Source: an uncultured Alphaproteobacteria bacterium (lineage in GTDB: Bacteria > Pseudomonadota > Alphaproteobacteria > HIMB59 > GCA-002718135). From it: 42,332 bases of DNA. The notes beneath the pieces are model-generated. The model ran no database searches. It was not told the origin of the DNA and saw nothing but the letters and a program-made list of their open reading frames with translations. How positions within the stretch are numbered: the stretch's first letter is position 1; every line of letters starts with the position of its first letter. The position numbers and the translations under genes are program-made. This document shows, piece after piece, positions 11,025-18,724 of this stretch. Where the stretch lies: the NCBI GenBank assembly GCA_902622475.1, contig CACNPW010000006.1, forward strand, positions 1 through 42,332, read 5' to 3'.

Positions 11025-11511
11025 AACAATAATCGCACTTGGCTCAAATCTAAGTAATCCTATATTCAATTTACGTTGCGCTGTCAGAGAGTTAGAAAAT
11101 ATTGGTTATATAAAAAAATTTGCAAACATTTATATTTCTTCACCCTATGGATATAAATCGCAAAGTAATTTTTTTAACACAGCTATAAAACTATTAACAA
11201 ATCAACAACCGTTAGAGTTAATAAATAATATTTATGAAATTGAAAAAAAATTAAAAAAAAATAAAAAAATTATTAATGGACCAAGAAATATTGATTTGGA
11301 TATTATTTTCTTTGGCAAACAAGTATTTAAAAAAAAAAATTTAATAATTCCCCATCCAAGAGCTACTGAAAGAGATTTTGTATTATTACCAATACTAGAT
11401 ATTGATCCTTTTTTTAGACATCCGATTGAAAAAAAAACAGTAAAAGTATTATTTAAAGAAATAAAGAACAAATATATTATTAATCAGTTATCCTACCGAA
11501 ATTTGATTTAA
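11011..11511 (+). CDS. folK: 2-amino-4-hydroxy-6-hydroxymethyldihydropteridine pyrophosphokinase
   Basis: Activates the pterin alcohol with ATP for FolP. 166 residues; motifs are IALGSNLSNPIFNL, SSPYGYKSQSNFFNTA, the hallmark NGPRNIDLDIIFFG and IPHPRATERDFVLLP. It starts with GTG at 11011 inside folB. Last gene of the folate operon, overlapping the end of the convergent trpF-like gene by 24 bases. Confidence 0.94.
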   Translation: MYQTETIIALGSNLSNPIFNLRCAVRELENIGYIKKFANIYISSPYGYKSQSNFFNTAIKLLTNQQPLELINNIYEIEKKLKKNKKIINGPRNIDLDIIFFGKQVFKKKNLIIPHPRATERDFVLLPILDIDPFFRHPIEKKTVKVLFKEIKNKYIINQLSYRNLI

Positions 11512-12138
11512 AAAATCTTTAAGTTTTGACTTAGATATTAAATTTCTTTCATTTTTCAAACTTCTCGAAATATCTAATCCAAATGGTGTAATTTGTTTAA
11601 GTATTTTGGAAACATTTTTTTTATCTATTCCACCACCAATATAGACTGGAATATTTTTATTTTTTATAAATTGTATTTGTTTTAAACTTTTCTTTAATGA
11701 GTATTTTTTAATACTTTTTTTCTTATAAACATTCATATCAAAATAAATTACATCAACTATTTCCCTAATTGACTGAATATATTTTTTGTCAAAGTTTTCA
11801 GGGTTAATGGCAATACCAATTTTTAATTTTTTAAATAGTTGTTTTATCTTTAATAATTCATTTTTAGAAAAATGATAAGAGCATGATATTGTTTTTGGTT
11901 TTGTAAAATCAATTTGTTTGATAATTTCATCTATTGAATAAAATCTTGTTAAAAGGACTGATTCAATTTTATAATAATCACATTCTTTTATTAACTTTTT
12001 AATATTTTTATCATTTGTTGTATTGGGACCATTAAGATTATTGCTGGCAAATCCCAGACTTTTCACATTATTTTGATAAGCTTTTAAAATAGAAGCTTTG
12101 TTTGTTATGCCACAAATTTTCAAATTGATTTTACTCAT
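11488..12138 (-). CDS. trpF: Phosphoribosylanthranilate isomerase-like (TrpF)
   Basis: 216-residue TIM-barrel protein of TrpF type, which isomerises phosphoribosylanthranilate in tryptophan synthesis. The N-terminal LKICGITN carries the catalytic cysteine. VDVIYFDMN lies at the expected strand with an acidic residue. VYIGGGIDKKNV and FGLDISRSLK form the phosphate-binding end, where most TrpFs have GVDVSSG. The protein is divergent and very Lys/Ile rich, and no other trp gene is present. Probable TrpF, with a drifted paralogue as the alternative. Confidence 0.75.
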   Translation of the reverse strand: MSKINLKICGITNKASILKAYQNNVKSLGFASNNLNGPNTTNDKNIKKLIKECDYYKIESVLLTRFYSIDEIIKQIDFTKPKTISCSYHFSKNELLKIKQLFKKLKIGIAINPENFDKKYIQSIREIVDVIYFDMNVYKKKSIKKYSLKKSLKQIQFIKNKNIPVYIGGGIDKKNVSKILKQITPFGLDISRSLKNERNLISKSKLKDFLNQISVG

Positions 12139-12188
12139 ATGTTTATTTAAGTTAAATATTATTAATCAAAATAACAATAAAATCTATT
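12139..12188. promoter_or_regulatory. Divergent promoter gap trpF / nucleoside salvage operon
   Basis: This 50-base, almost purely A+T gap separates the divergent trpF-like gene and cdd. A TAAAAT -10-like hexamer (12178-12183) ends five bases before the cdd ATG and no Shine-Dalgarno sequence is present, which would fit a leaderless cdd mRNA. Evidence is by inspection only. Confidence 0.35.
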
Positions 12189-12590
12189 ATGATTTCTGAA
12201 AATTTTGAAAATTTATTTAAAGCAGCATCTTTAGTTAGACAAGAAGCTCATGTGCCCTATTCAAATTTTAAAGTAGGCGCTGCTTTTCTAACAGAGGATA
12301 ATAAAATTATCACTGGTTGCAATGTTGAAAATGCAGCTTATCCTCAATCACAGTGTGCCGAAGCAACTGCAATAGGAAACATGGTATCCAATGGAAACAA
12401 AAAAATTTTAGAAGTAGTTGTTATTGGATCTGGTGAATTGTTATGCTCACCATGTGGTGGCTGTAGACAGAGGTTGAGAGAATTTGCATCCCTTGATACT
12501 AAGATTCATATGTGTAACGAAAAAGGTCATATGAAAACATCCACTCTTGAAGAACTACTCCCAGACTCTTTTGGCCCAGAGAATCTTTAA
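12189..12590 (+). CDS. cdd: Cytidine deaminase
   Basis: Deaminates cytidine and deoxycytidine to (deoxy)uridine for pyrimidine salvage. The 133-residue length is that of the homotetrameric class. The zinc site is intact: QCAEATAIGN (Cys-Ala-Glu) and CSPCGGCRQ (two further cysteines). The substrate motif FKVGAAF and NVENAAYPQSQ are also present. First gene of cdd-pnp-deoA-O-methyltransferase; its stop overlaps the next ATG. Confidence 0.95.
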   Translation: MISENFENLFKAASLVRQEAHVPYSNFKVGAAFLTEDNKIITGCNVENAAYPQSQCAEATAIGNMVSNGNKKILEVVVIGSGELLCSPCGGCRQRLREFASLDTKIHMCNEKGHMKTSTLEELLPDSFGPENL

Positions 12591-13420
12591 TGCTTCCTTC
12601 TGCCAAAAAATTTTTAGAAATAACAAATAATACTTCACCTGAAATTGCTGTAATTTTAGGAAGTGGACTAACTAATTTTTTTGAAGAAAAAGATATTCAA
12701 GAATCAATATCATATGAGCAGTTATCTGATTTTCCACAGCCAACTGTAAAAGGTCACGCAGGTAAATTAGTTTTAGGAAAAATAAATACTTTAAATATTG
12801 TCTGTATGTATGGAAGATCACATATTTATGAAGGACACAATCCTCAAAGCTTAGCTGCACCCATAAGAGTTTTAAAGGATATTGGGTGCAAGTTATTAGT
12901 TGTTACAAATGCAGCAGGTAGTTTAGATGAAGCTATGCCAGCTGGCAGTCTGATGGCAATTAAGGATCACATTAACTGGAGTGGCTTCAATCCACTTATT
13001 GGACCTAATGCTGAAGAATATGGCCCTCGCTTTCATGATATGAGTGATGGGTATCATAATTTTTATAGAGATCAGTTAATACAAGTCGCTAAAAAAATAG
13101 ATCAAAAAATTTATGAAGGTATTTATTGTATGTACTCAGGACCAAATTTTGAAACACCTGCTGAAATCAATGCCTTAAAAGTAATAGGTGGAAATGCTGT
13201 TGGAATGTCTACAGTGCCAGAAGTTTTAGTTGCTAATCATTGTGGACTTCCTGTTATTGGTATCAGTATAATCACAAACTTAGCTGCTGGTATGAATAAA
13301 ACAAAATTAAGTCATCAAGAAACTTTAGAGAATGCAAGTTTAGCAGAGAACAATGTTTTAAATTTGATTAAACAATTTATACAAGAAGTTCAATTCGATG
13401 ATACCTCAAGAAATAATTAG
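12590..13420 (+). CDS. punA: Purine nucleoside phosphorylase (PNP-I, PunA/XapA type)
   Basis: Phosphorolysis of purine (deoxy)nucleosides to base and (deoxy)ribose-1-phosphate. 276 residues of the trimeric PNP family rather than the hexameric DeoD type. Motifs: AVILGSGLT, GRSHIYEGHNP, VTNAAGSLDE, GPRFHDMSDGY, SGPNFETPAEI and GMSTVPEVLVANHCGLPV. It lies between cdd and deoA, overlapping deoA by 23 bases, so the operon handles both purine and pyrimidine nucleosides. Confidence 0.93.
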   Translation: MLPSAKKFLEITNNTSPEIAVILGSGLTNFFEEKDIQESISYEQLSDFPQPTVKGHAGKLVLGKINTLNIVCMYGRSHIYEGHNPQSLAAPIRVLKDIGCKLLVVTNAAGSLDEAMPAGSLMAIKDHINWSGFNPLIGPNAEEYGPRFHDMSDGYHNFYRDQLIQVAKKIDQKIYEGIYCMYSGPNFETPAEINALKVIGGNAVGMSTVPEVLVANHCGLPVIGISIITNLAAGMNKTKLSHQETLENASLAENNVLNLIKQFIQEVQFDDTSRNN

Positions 13421-14708
13421 AAAAAAAAGAGACAACAAAGATTTGTCAAAAGAAGATATCAACTTTTTTGTTGACGGTTTAACAAATGGATCTTTTTCAG
13501 ATGCACAAATTGCAGCAATGAGCATGGCAATATTTTCAAATGGAATGACGCCTGAAGAAACTGTTTGTTTAACAGAGGCGATGACGAACTCAGGTGATAC
13601 ATTGAATTGGTCTGAGATTGTAGATTCTGAGTTGGTTTGTGATAAGCACTCAACTGGTGGTGTTGGAGACAAGACGAGCATTATTTTAGCACCAATTCTT
13701 GCAGCTTGTGGACTGTATGTACCTATGATTTCAGGTAGAGGTTTGGGTCATACCGGTGGTACTCTAGATAAATTTGATTCAATACCTGGGTACAATACAA
13801 AGCCTGATTTAGAAACTTTTAAAAAAGTTGTAAAAGACGTTGGTTGTGCAATTATTGGCCAAACCTCTAACTTAGCACCAGCTGATAAAAAATTATATTC
13901 TATAAGGGATATTGTAGGTACAGTAGAATCTTTACCTTTAATAACATCATCTATTCTTTCAAAAAAAATTGCAAGCGGTCTTTCATCTTTAGTACTTGAT
14001 GTAAAAGTTGGTAATGGATCTTTTAATAGCACTATTGATATAGCAAGAGATTTATCCAACTCCTTGGTAAGAGTCGCTAAAGGAGCAGGTTTACATTGCG
14101 AAGCTATATTAACGGATATGAATCAGGTCCTAGGTAAAAGTGCTGGTCATAAACTGGAGATATTAGAATGCATAAAATATATTAAAAATGATTTTAAAGA
14201 TCACCGATTAGAGAAGATCACTAATGAATTAATATCTTCGCTATTAGTAAACATTTATAAAATTTCAAAAGAGGAGGCTTATAATAAAATTAATACTGTT
14301 ATTAATAATGGATTGGCTGCAGAAAAATTTGAAATGATGGTTGCAGCCTTGGGTGGACCAAAAAATATTTTAACATCTTATGAAAAAGATCTAACTAATA
14401 CATCCATTCAAAAAGATATATTTTCTATGGAGGGTGGGTGGATAGAAAATATTCATACCAGAGAATTAGGCCTTATACTTATTGAACTTGGAGGTGGCAG
14501 AAAACAGATTACCGATAAAATAGATTATGGAGTTGGATATGATAATGTTCTCAATATTGGTGATGAAGTAAATTCCTCAACTCCTTTATTAAGTTTATAC
14601 TCAAATAAAAATATAGATGATAATTTAATAAATAAAATACAAAGTTGTTTTATCATTTCAGATAAAAAAACTCACAAACTATCTGAAATATTTGAAACCA
14701 TAAACTAA
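13398..14708 (+). CDS. deoA: Thymidine phosphorylase
   Basis: Cleaves thymidine/deoxyuridine with phosphate. 436 residues, normal for DeoA. The family signature is KHSTGGVGDKTS followed by the SGRGLGHTGGTLDK segment. SIRDIVGTVES, SKKIASGLSSLVLDVKVG and a C-terminal GIxY-like GVGYDNV segment also fit. The ATG lies inside punA. The product of the preceding cytidine deaminase (deoxyuridine) is a natural substrate. Confidence 0.95.
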   Translation: MIPQEIIRKKRDNKDLSKEDINFFVDGLTNGSFSDAQIAAMSMAIFSNGMTPEETVCLTEAMTNSGDTLNWSEIVDSELVCDKHSTGGVGDKTSIILAPILAACGLYVPMISGRGLGHTGGTLDKFDSIPGYNTKPDLETFKKVVKDVGCAIIGQTSNLAPADKKLYSIRDIVGTVESLPLITSSILSKKIASGLSSLVLDVKVGNGSFNSTIDIARDLSNSLVRVAKGAGLHCEAILTDMNQVLGKSAGHKLEILECIKYIKNDFKDHRLEKITNELISSLLVNIYKISKEEAYNKINTVINNGLAAEKFEMMVAALGGPKNILTSYEKDLTNTSIQKDIFSMEGGWIENIHTRELGLILIELGGGRKQITDKIDYGVGYDNVLNIGDEVNSSTPLLSLYSNKNIDDNLINKIQSCFIISDKKTHKLSEIFETIN

Positions 14709-15364
14709 TGAGTACCCAAACTGAAATTAATAAAGCACTTGTTCAATATTTACAAAACGTAGGTTACAGAGAAGATAAAATAATTAGTGAATTAGAAAAT
14801 GAAACTTTAAAACTTGGTAGTGTTTCCCAAATGCAGATTGCAAAAGAACAAGGTCAGTTTTTAGAAATGATAACTAAAATTTCCAATGCTAAAAACTGTT
14901 TAGAAATTGGAAGGTTTACAGGGATGAGCACTTTGTTTTTGGCTAGAGGTATACCTGAATCAGGAAAAATCGTAACTGTTGATAATTCAGATGAATTTTT
15001 ACCCTTAGCAAAAAAATATTGGGAATTAGATAATATGAGCTCAAAAATTGAATCGATTATTGGAGATGGTGTTGATGTAATGCAAAGCATGATAGACCGT
15101 CAACAGAGTTATGATTTAATTTTTATAGATGCTGACAAAAATAATTATCCAAATTATTACGAACTGTCGCTAAATCTATTAGTTTCTAATGGAATAATAA
15201 TTATTGATAATATGCTTTGGCACGGTGATGTGGCAGATGAAACTAAACAAGACTCTCAAACAAAAACTATACGTGATTTAAATTTAAAAATACAAAATGA
15301 CACAAGGGTGGAATTCTCTCTTCTGCCATTATCTGATGGATTATCGTTTATAAGAAAGAAATAA
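14708..15364 (+). CDS. Class I SAM-dependent O-methyltransferase (caffeoyl-CoA OMT family)
   Basis: 218-residue O-methyltransferase family 3 protein. The SAM-binding motif is LEIGRFTGMSTLFLA. The metal/catalytic region DLIFIDADKNNYPNYY and IIIIDNMLWHGDVAD hold the conserved Asp and Asp-Asn residues of the divalent-metal-dependent class. Substrate is unknown; bacterial members act on catechol-like or other hydroxylated compounds. It overlaps the deoA stop by one base and ends the salvage operon, although no link to nucleosides is known. Confidence 0.85.
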   Translation: MSTQTEINKALVQYLQNVGYREDKIISELENETLKLGSVSQMQIAKEQGQFLEMITKISNAKNCLEIGRFTGMSTLFLARGIPESGKIVTVDNSDEFLPLAKKYWELDNMSSKIESIIGDGVDVMQSMIDRQQSYDLIFIDADKNNYPNYYELSLNLLVSNGIIIIDNMLWHGDVADETKQDSQTKTIRDLNLKIQNDTRVEFSLLPLSDGLSFIRKK

Positions 15365-15461
15365 TAAAGACTTGAATTAAACACAATCATCCCCACATGA
15401 TAATTGTCTGTATGCCATTGTGGGTGCGGGCAAAATAAACTTGCTTAATAAAGGAGTTATT
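15365..15461 (+). promoter_or_regulatory. 5' leader of hsp20 with probable ROSE-type RNA thermometer
   Basis: Just before the hsp20 ATG, CUUGCU (15440-15445), a 6-base loop and AGGAG (15452-15456) form a short hairpin that hides the ribosome site with one G bulged. This is the UYGCU/AGGA arrangement of alphaproteobacterial ROSE thermometers. Upstream, CCCACA (15392-15397) can pair with UGUGGG (15419-15424), an outer stem like those of ROSE leaders. No computed folding was possible, so the thermometer role is inferred from motif and context. Confidence 0.6.
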
Positions 15462-15899
15462 ATGACTAGAAACCTATCCGTTTGGAATTCTCTAAGACCA
15501 TTCTCTGTTGGATTTGACTCAATTTTTGATGAATTTGATAGAATGTTGGAGTCTACGGAACGATACAATACAAATTATCCACCTTACAATATTCATAGAG
15601 TTGATGAGCATAACTATAAAATTGAAGTTGCTCTCGCTGGATATAGTAAAGAAGATATTGAGATTGAATTAAAAGAAAACAACTTAACTGTTAGAAATAA
15701 ACCTAAAGAAAAAGTGGTTAATGAAAATGGCAATGGTGTGATCCATAAAGGAATCTCAACAAGACAGTTTGAAAGATCGTTCACAATTTCAGAAGACATC
15801 AAAGTTAAAGATGCTGAATTGAAGAATGGACTTTTAGCGATTGATTTGGAGAGAATTATTCCAGAAGAAAAAAAAGCTAGACTTATTTCAATAAAATAG
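15462..15899 (+). CDS. Small heat-shock protein, Hsp20/IbpA family
   Basis: ATP-independent holdase chaperone that binds unfolding proteins. With the start at ATG 15462 (AAGGAG 6 bases upstream) it has 145 residues. An upstream in-frame GTG at 15420 would cover the leader hairpin and lacks a ribosome site, so I reject it. The alpha-crystallin domain spans about residues 40-140: YNIHRVDEHNYKIEVALAGY, then EIELKENNLTV, and the ISTRQFERSFTI and ELKNGLLAIDL strands. The short C-terminal tail has no clear IXI motif. Monocistronic with its own terminator. Confidence 0.93.
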   Translation: MTRNLSVWNSLRPFSVGFDSIFDEFDRMLESTERYNTNYPPYNIHRVDEHNYKIEVALAGYSKEDIEIELKENNLTVRNKPKEKVVNENGNGVIHKGISTRQFERSFTISEDIKVKDAELKNGLLAIDLERIIPEEKKARLISIK

Positions 15900-15907
15900 T
15901 TTTGATA

Positions 15908-15935
15908 GGGGCCCAAAGTGGCCCCAACATTTTTA
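15908..15935 (+). terminator. Rho-independent terminator of hsp20
   Basis: GGGGCC (15908-15913) and GGCCCC (15920-15925) make a 6-bp GC stem with a 6-base loop, followed after three bases by a T run (15930-15934). It starts 9 bases after the hsp20 stop. This GC-rich hairpin stands out strongly in the AT-rich background. Confidence 0.8.
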
Positions 15936-16055
15936 ACTTTAAATTTAGAATAAATCTAATTTTATGAATTTTAACAACACTGATATTAAAAAAAAATTTA
16001 TATAGATCTACATTCGTATTCTGATAATTTTTAATAAGATTCTTAATCATAGAAC

Positions 16056-16078
16056 GTGGAGATATTTATTATCTCCAC
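16056..16078 (+). promoter_or_regulatory. Perfect hairpin in the fbpA leader
   Basis: GTGGAGAT (16056-16063) and ATCTCCAC (16071-16078) form a perfect 8-bp stem with a 7-base A/T loop. It sits directly upstream of the A-run and AGAAGG ribosome site of the iron-binding-protein gene. No T-run follows on either strand, so it is not a terminator. Post-transcriptional control or mRNA protection is possible. The remaining bases of the 15936-16094 gap are A+T rich with no recognised element. Confidence 0.5.
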
Positions 16079-16094
16079 AAAAAAAGAAGGTTAA

Positions 16095-17108
16095 ATGAAA
16101 ATTATTTTTAGATTACTATTGATACTAATTGCATCTACCATTTCACTAAACTTGTTTGCCAAAGAGGTTAATGTTTATTCTTACAGGCAGCCGATTTTAA
16201 TAGATCCTTTCTTTGAGGAATTTACAAAATCGACTGGCATAAAGGTAAATGTTTTACATGCAAAAAAAGGATTACTAGAAAGAGTTTTAGCTGAGGGTGA
16301 AGATACACCTGCTGACTTGGTATTAACAGTCGATATAGCAAGATTAAACCAATTTGTTGAAAAGGATATTTTGCAACCAATTAATTCAGATATTTTGAAT
16401 ATGAATATCCCAAATCATTTAAGAGATAGTAATAATAAATGGTTTGCACTTTCAAAGAGAGCTAGAATTGTTGCAATCTCAAAAGAACGAGTGTCAAAAA
16501 ACTCAATTAAAAGAATAGAAGATCTATCTGACACAAAATGGAAAGGTAAAATTTGTACAAGACCTGGCAGCCATGACTACAATAGATCACTTTTAGCTTC
16601 AATTATTGCTGCAAATGGAGAAGCTTTTGCTGAAGAATGGGCAGCAGGCATTGTTGCAAATTTAGCACGTAAACCTGAGGGTAATGATAGAGCTCAAGCA
16701 AAAGCAATTTATGAGGGTGTCTGCGATATTGCTGTAATGAATACCTATTATTTTGGAAAAATGAAATTTAATGAAAAGAATCCAGAACAAAAAGAATGGG
16801 CTAACTCAATAGAGTTAGTTTTTACTAACCAAGAAGACAGAGGTAATCACATAAATGTTGCTGGTGGAGGTGTAATTAAGTACTCTAAAAATAAAGACAA
16901 CGCGATTGCACTACTTGAATTTTTGACTCAACCAAAAGCCCAAGTCCTCTACAGTTCTATAAACTATGAATATCCGGTTAATCCAGATATGAAATTAACT
17001 GATGAGTTAAAATCATGGGGTGAATTTAAAGAAGATAAACTGCCTGTTGAAAAACTAGCAGAACTTGCTCCCATAGCTCAGAAAATCATTGATAGAGTAG
17101 GCTGGTAA
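16095..17108 (+). CDS. fbpA: Ferric iron ABC transporter, periplasmic binding protein (FbpA/FutA)
   Basis: Binds Fe(III) in the periplasm and delivers it to FbpB. 337 residues with an N-terminal signal peptide (MKIIF plus hydrophobic run, cleavage near Ala22). The mature start EVNVYSYRQPILIDPFFEEF, the GLLERVLAEG segment, RPGSHDYNRSL and the tyrosine pair in NTYYFGKM (iron ligands in this family) are typical. The C-terminal HINVAGGGVIKYSKN is also conserved. It is followed 17 bases later by the permease. Confidence 0.93.
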   Translation: MKIIFRLLLILIASTISLNLFAKEVNVYSYRQPILIDPFFEEFTKSTGIKVNVLHAKKGLLERVLAEGEDTPADLVLTVDIARLNQFVEKDILQPINSDILNMNIPNHLRDSNNKWFALSKRARIVAISKERVSKNSIKRIEDLSDTKWKGKICTRPGSHDYNRSLLASIIAANGEAFAEEWAAGIVANLARKPEGNDRAQAKAIYEGVCDIAVMNTYYFGKMKFNEKNPEQKEWANSIELVFTNQEDRGNHINVAGGGVIKYSKNKDNAIALLEFLTQPKAQVLYSSINYEYPVNPDMKLTDELKSWGEFKEDKLPVEKLAELAPIAQKIIDRVGW

Positions 17109-17125
17109 ATTATAGGTTAACTGTT

Positions 17126-18721
17126 TTGATAAATTTTAATTTATGGTCTAATTCTGTGGCGATAATTGCTTTAGTAATTATCGCCCCTATTTTTTCAATA
17201 TTTTATTACGCAATCTTAGGTGATACATCACTATGGCCACATCTTTTTTCTACTGTTTTGCCCAGATATCTTACCAATACAATAATTCTAATGTTTGGTG
17301 TTGGAGGATTAAGTTTAGTCTTTGGTTTGACTACTGCTTGGATAGTGACAAGATATAATTTTTTTGGGAAAAAATTTTTTGAATGGATGTTATTATTACC
17401 AGCTGCTGTCCCAGCTTATATTATTGCCTATACTTATACTGATTTTTTTGAATATGCTGGTCCTCTTCAATCATTGCTAAGAGACATATTTGGTTGGACG
17501 AGCTCAAAAGATTACTGGTTTCCAAATGTGCGATCAATGGGAGGTGCAATTTTGGTAATGTCTTCTGTATTGTATCCATACGTATATTTAATGACTAGAG
17601 CATCATTTATAACGACACCTATATCTTTTTTTCAAACTAGTTCTATTTATGGAAGGAATTCCTTCTTCAATGTTGCTATTCCATTTGGTCGTCCTGGTAT
17701 AATTGCTGGCTTGGCCTTAGTACTAATGGAAACAATTTCTGATTTTGGGACAGTTGATTATTTTGCAATTGAAACATTAACCTTAGGCGTATTTAATGTT
17801 TGGTTAGGAATGAATAGTCTATCTGGCGCATCACAGATTTCTAGTATTTTATTTATGATTGTTATAGTACTTTTAACTTTAGAGTATTTGGGTAGGCGTA
17901 GCAGAAAATTTCATGAAAAATATAGTGGTGCATCTTATACACCAACCCAAACAGTTTCTGGTATCAAAAATTCTTTATTGTTTTTAATTTGCTTAATACC
18001 TTTAAGTCTTGGTTTTATAATACCTGTTTCAATTTTATTGAATTTTGTAATTAAAGGTTATTCTGTAATAAATTTTTTTGAAATTTTTCAAATAACACTA
18101 TCAAGTATATCTTTAGCATTTATTTCTTCATCATTCATAATGTTGCTATCCTTATTAATGATTATAGTTGGAGCATATAAATCAAATAATTTCCAAAAAA
18201 TTTTAATATTTTTTGCTTCTTCTGGTTATGCTTTTCCAGGAACAATTCTTGCTGTTGGAATAGTCGTATTTGTTGGGTGGCTTAATGATTTAATTTATTT
18301 TCGTATGAGTTATGCCGTTGGCGGATTTATAATTTTATTATTTGCGTATAGTATAAGATTTTTAGCTGTTGGTAATGGAGCAATTACATCAGGTATTTCA
18401 AGAATTCATCCAAACTTATTAGACGCATCAAGAACAATGGGTGTTAGCTTTTTCAAAAGTATAAGAAAAATTATATTACCCTTGCTGTATACAAATTTAT
18501 TAGTTGGAGGAATATTAGTTTTCGTAGACATCTTAAAAGAACTTCCAATAACACTTTTATTAAGACCATTTAATTTTGAGACACTAGCAACCTATGTTTA
18601 TCAATATGCCTCTGATGAAATGTTGGAGGAGTCAGCATTTGCAGCTCTAATTATAGTTATTGCTGGATTAGGACCGGTAATTTATCTTAACAGAACAATT
18701 ACTAAATCAATAAAAAACTAA
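17126..18721 (+). CDS. fbpB: Ferric iron ABC transporter, permease (FbpB)
   Basis: 531-residue inner-membrane permease with two fused MetI-like halves (about 12 hydrophobic segments), as in FbpB/SfuB/ThiP. EAA-like coupling loops read GRNSFFNVAIPFGRPGII in the first half and DASRTMGVSFFKSIRKIILP in the second. The annotated start is TTG at 17126 with a weak AGGTT upstream; no nearby ATG competes. It follows fbpA in an operon and ends 3 bases from the convergent fbpC. Confidence 0.93.
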   Translation: MINFNLWSNSVAIIALVIIAPIFSIFYYAILGDTSLWPHLFSTVLPRYLTNTIILMFGVGGLSLVFGLTTAWIVTRYNFFGKKFFEWMLLLPAAVPAYIIAYTYTDFFEYAGPLQSLLRDIFGWTSSKDYWFPNVRSMGGAILVMSSVLYPYVYLMTRASFITTPISFFQTSSIYGRNSFFNVAIPFGRPGIIAGLALVLMETISDFGTVDYFAIETLTLGVFNVWLGMNSLSGASQISSILFMIVIVLLTLEYLGRRSRKFHEKYSGASYTPTQTVSGIKNSLLFLICLIPLSLGFIIPVSILLNFVIKGYSVINFFEIFQITLSSISLAFISSSFIMLLSLLMIIVGAYKSNNFQKILIFFASSGYAFPGTILAVGIVVFVGWLNDLIYFRMSYAVGGFIILLFAYSIRFLAVGNGAITSGISRIHPNLLDASRTMGVSFFKSIRKIILPLLYTNLLVGGILVFVDILKELPITLLLRPFNFETLATYVYQYASDEMLEESAFAALIIVIAGLGPVIYLNRTITKSIKN

Positions 18722-18724
18722 AAC

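Noticed and set aside
15420..15461. Upstream GTG start of the Hsp20 gene
   Set aside because: No ribosome site, it would translate through the leader hairpin, and the ATG at 15462 has AAGGAG at ideal distance.
16056..16078. Hairpin as a transcription terminator
   Set aside because: No T-run follows on either strand; on the plus strand it is followed by an A-run and then a ribosome site.
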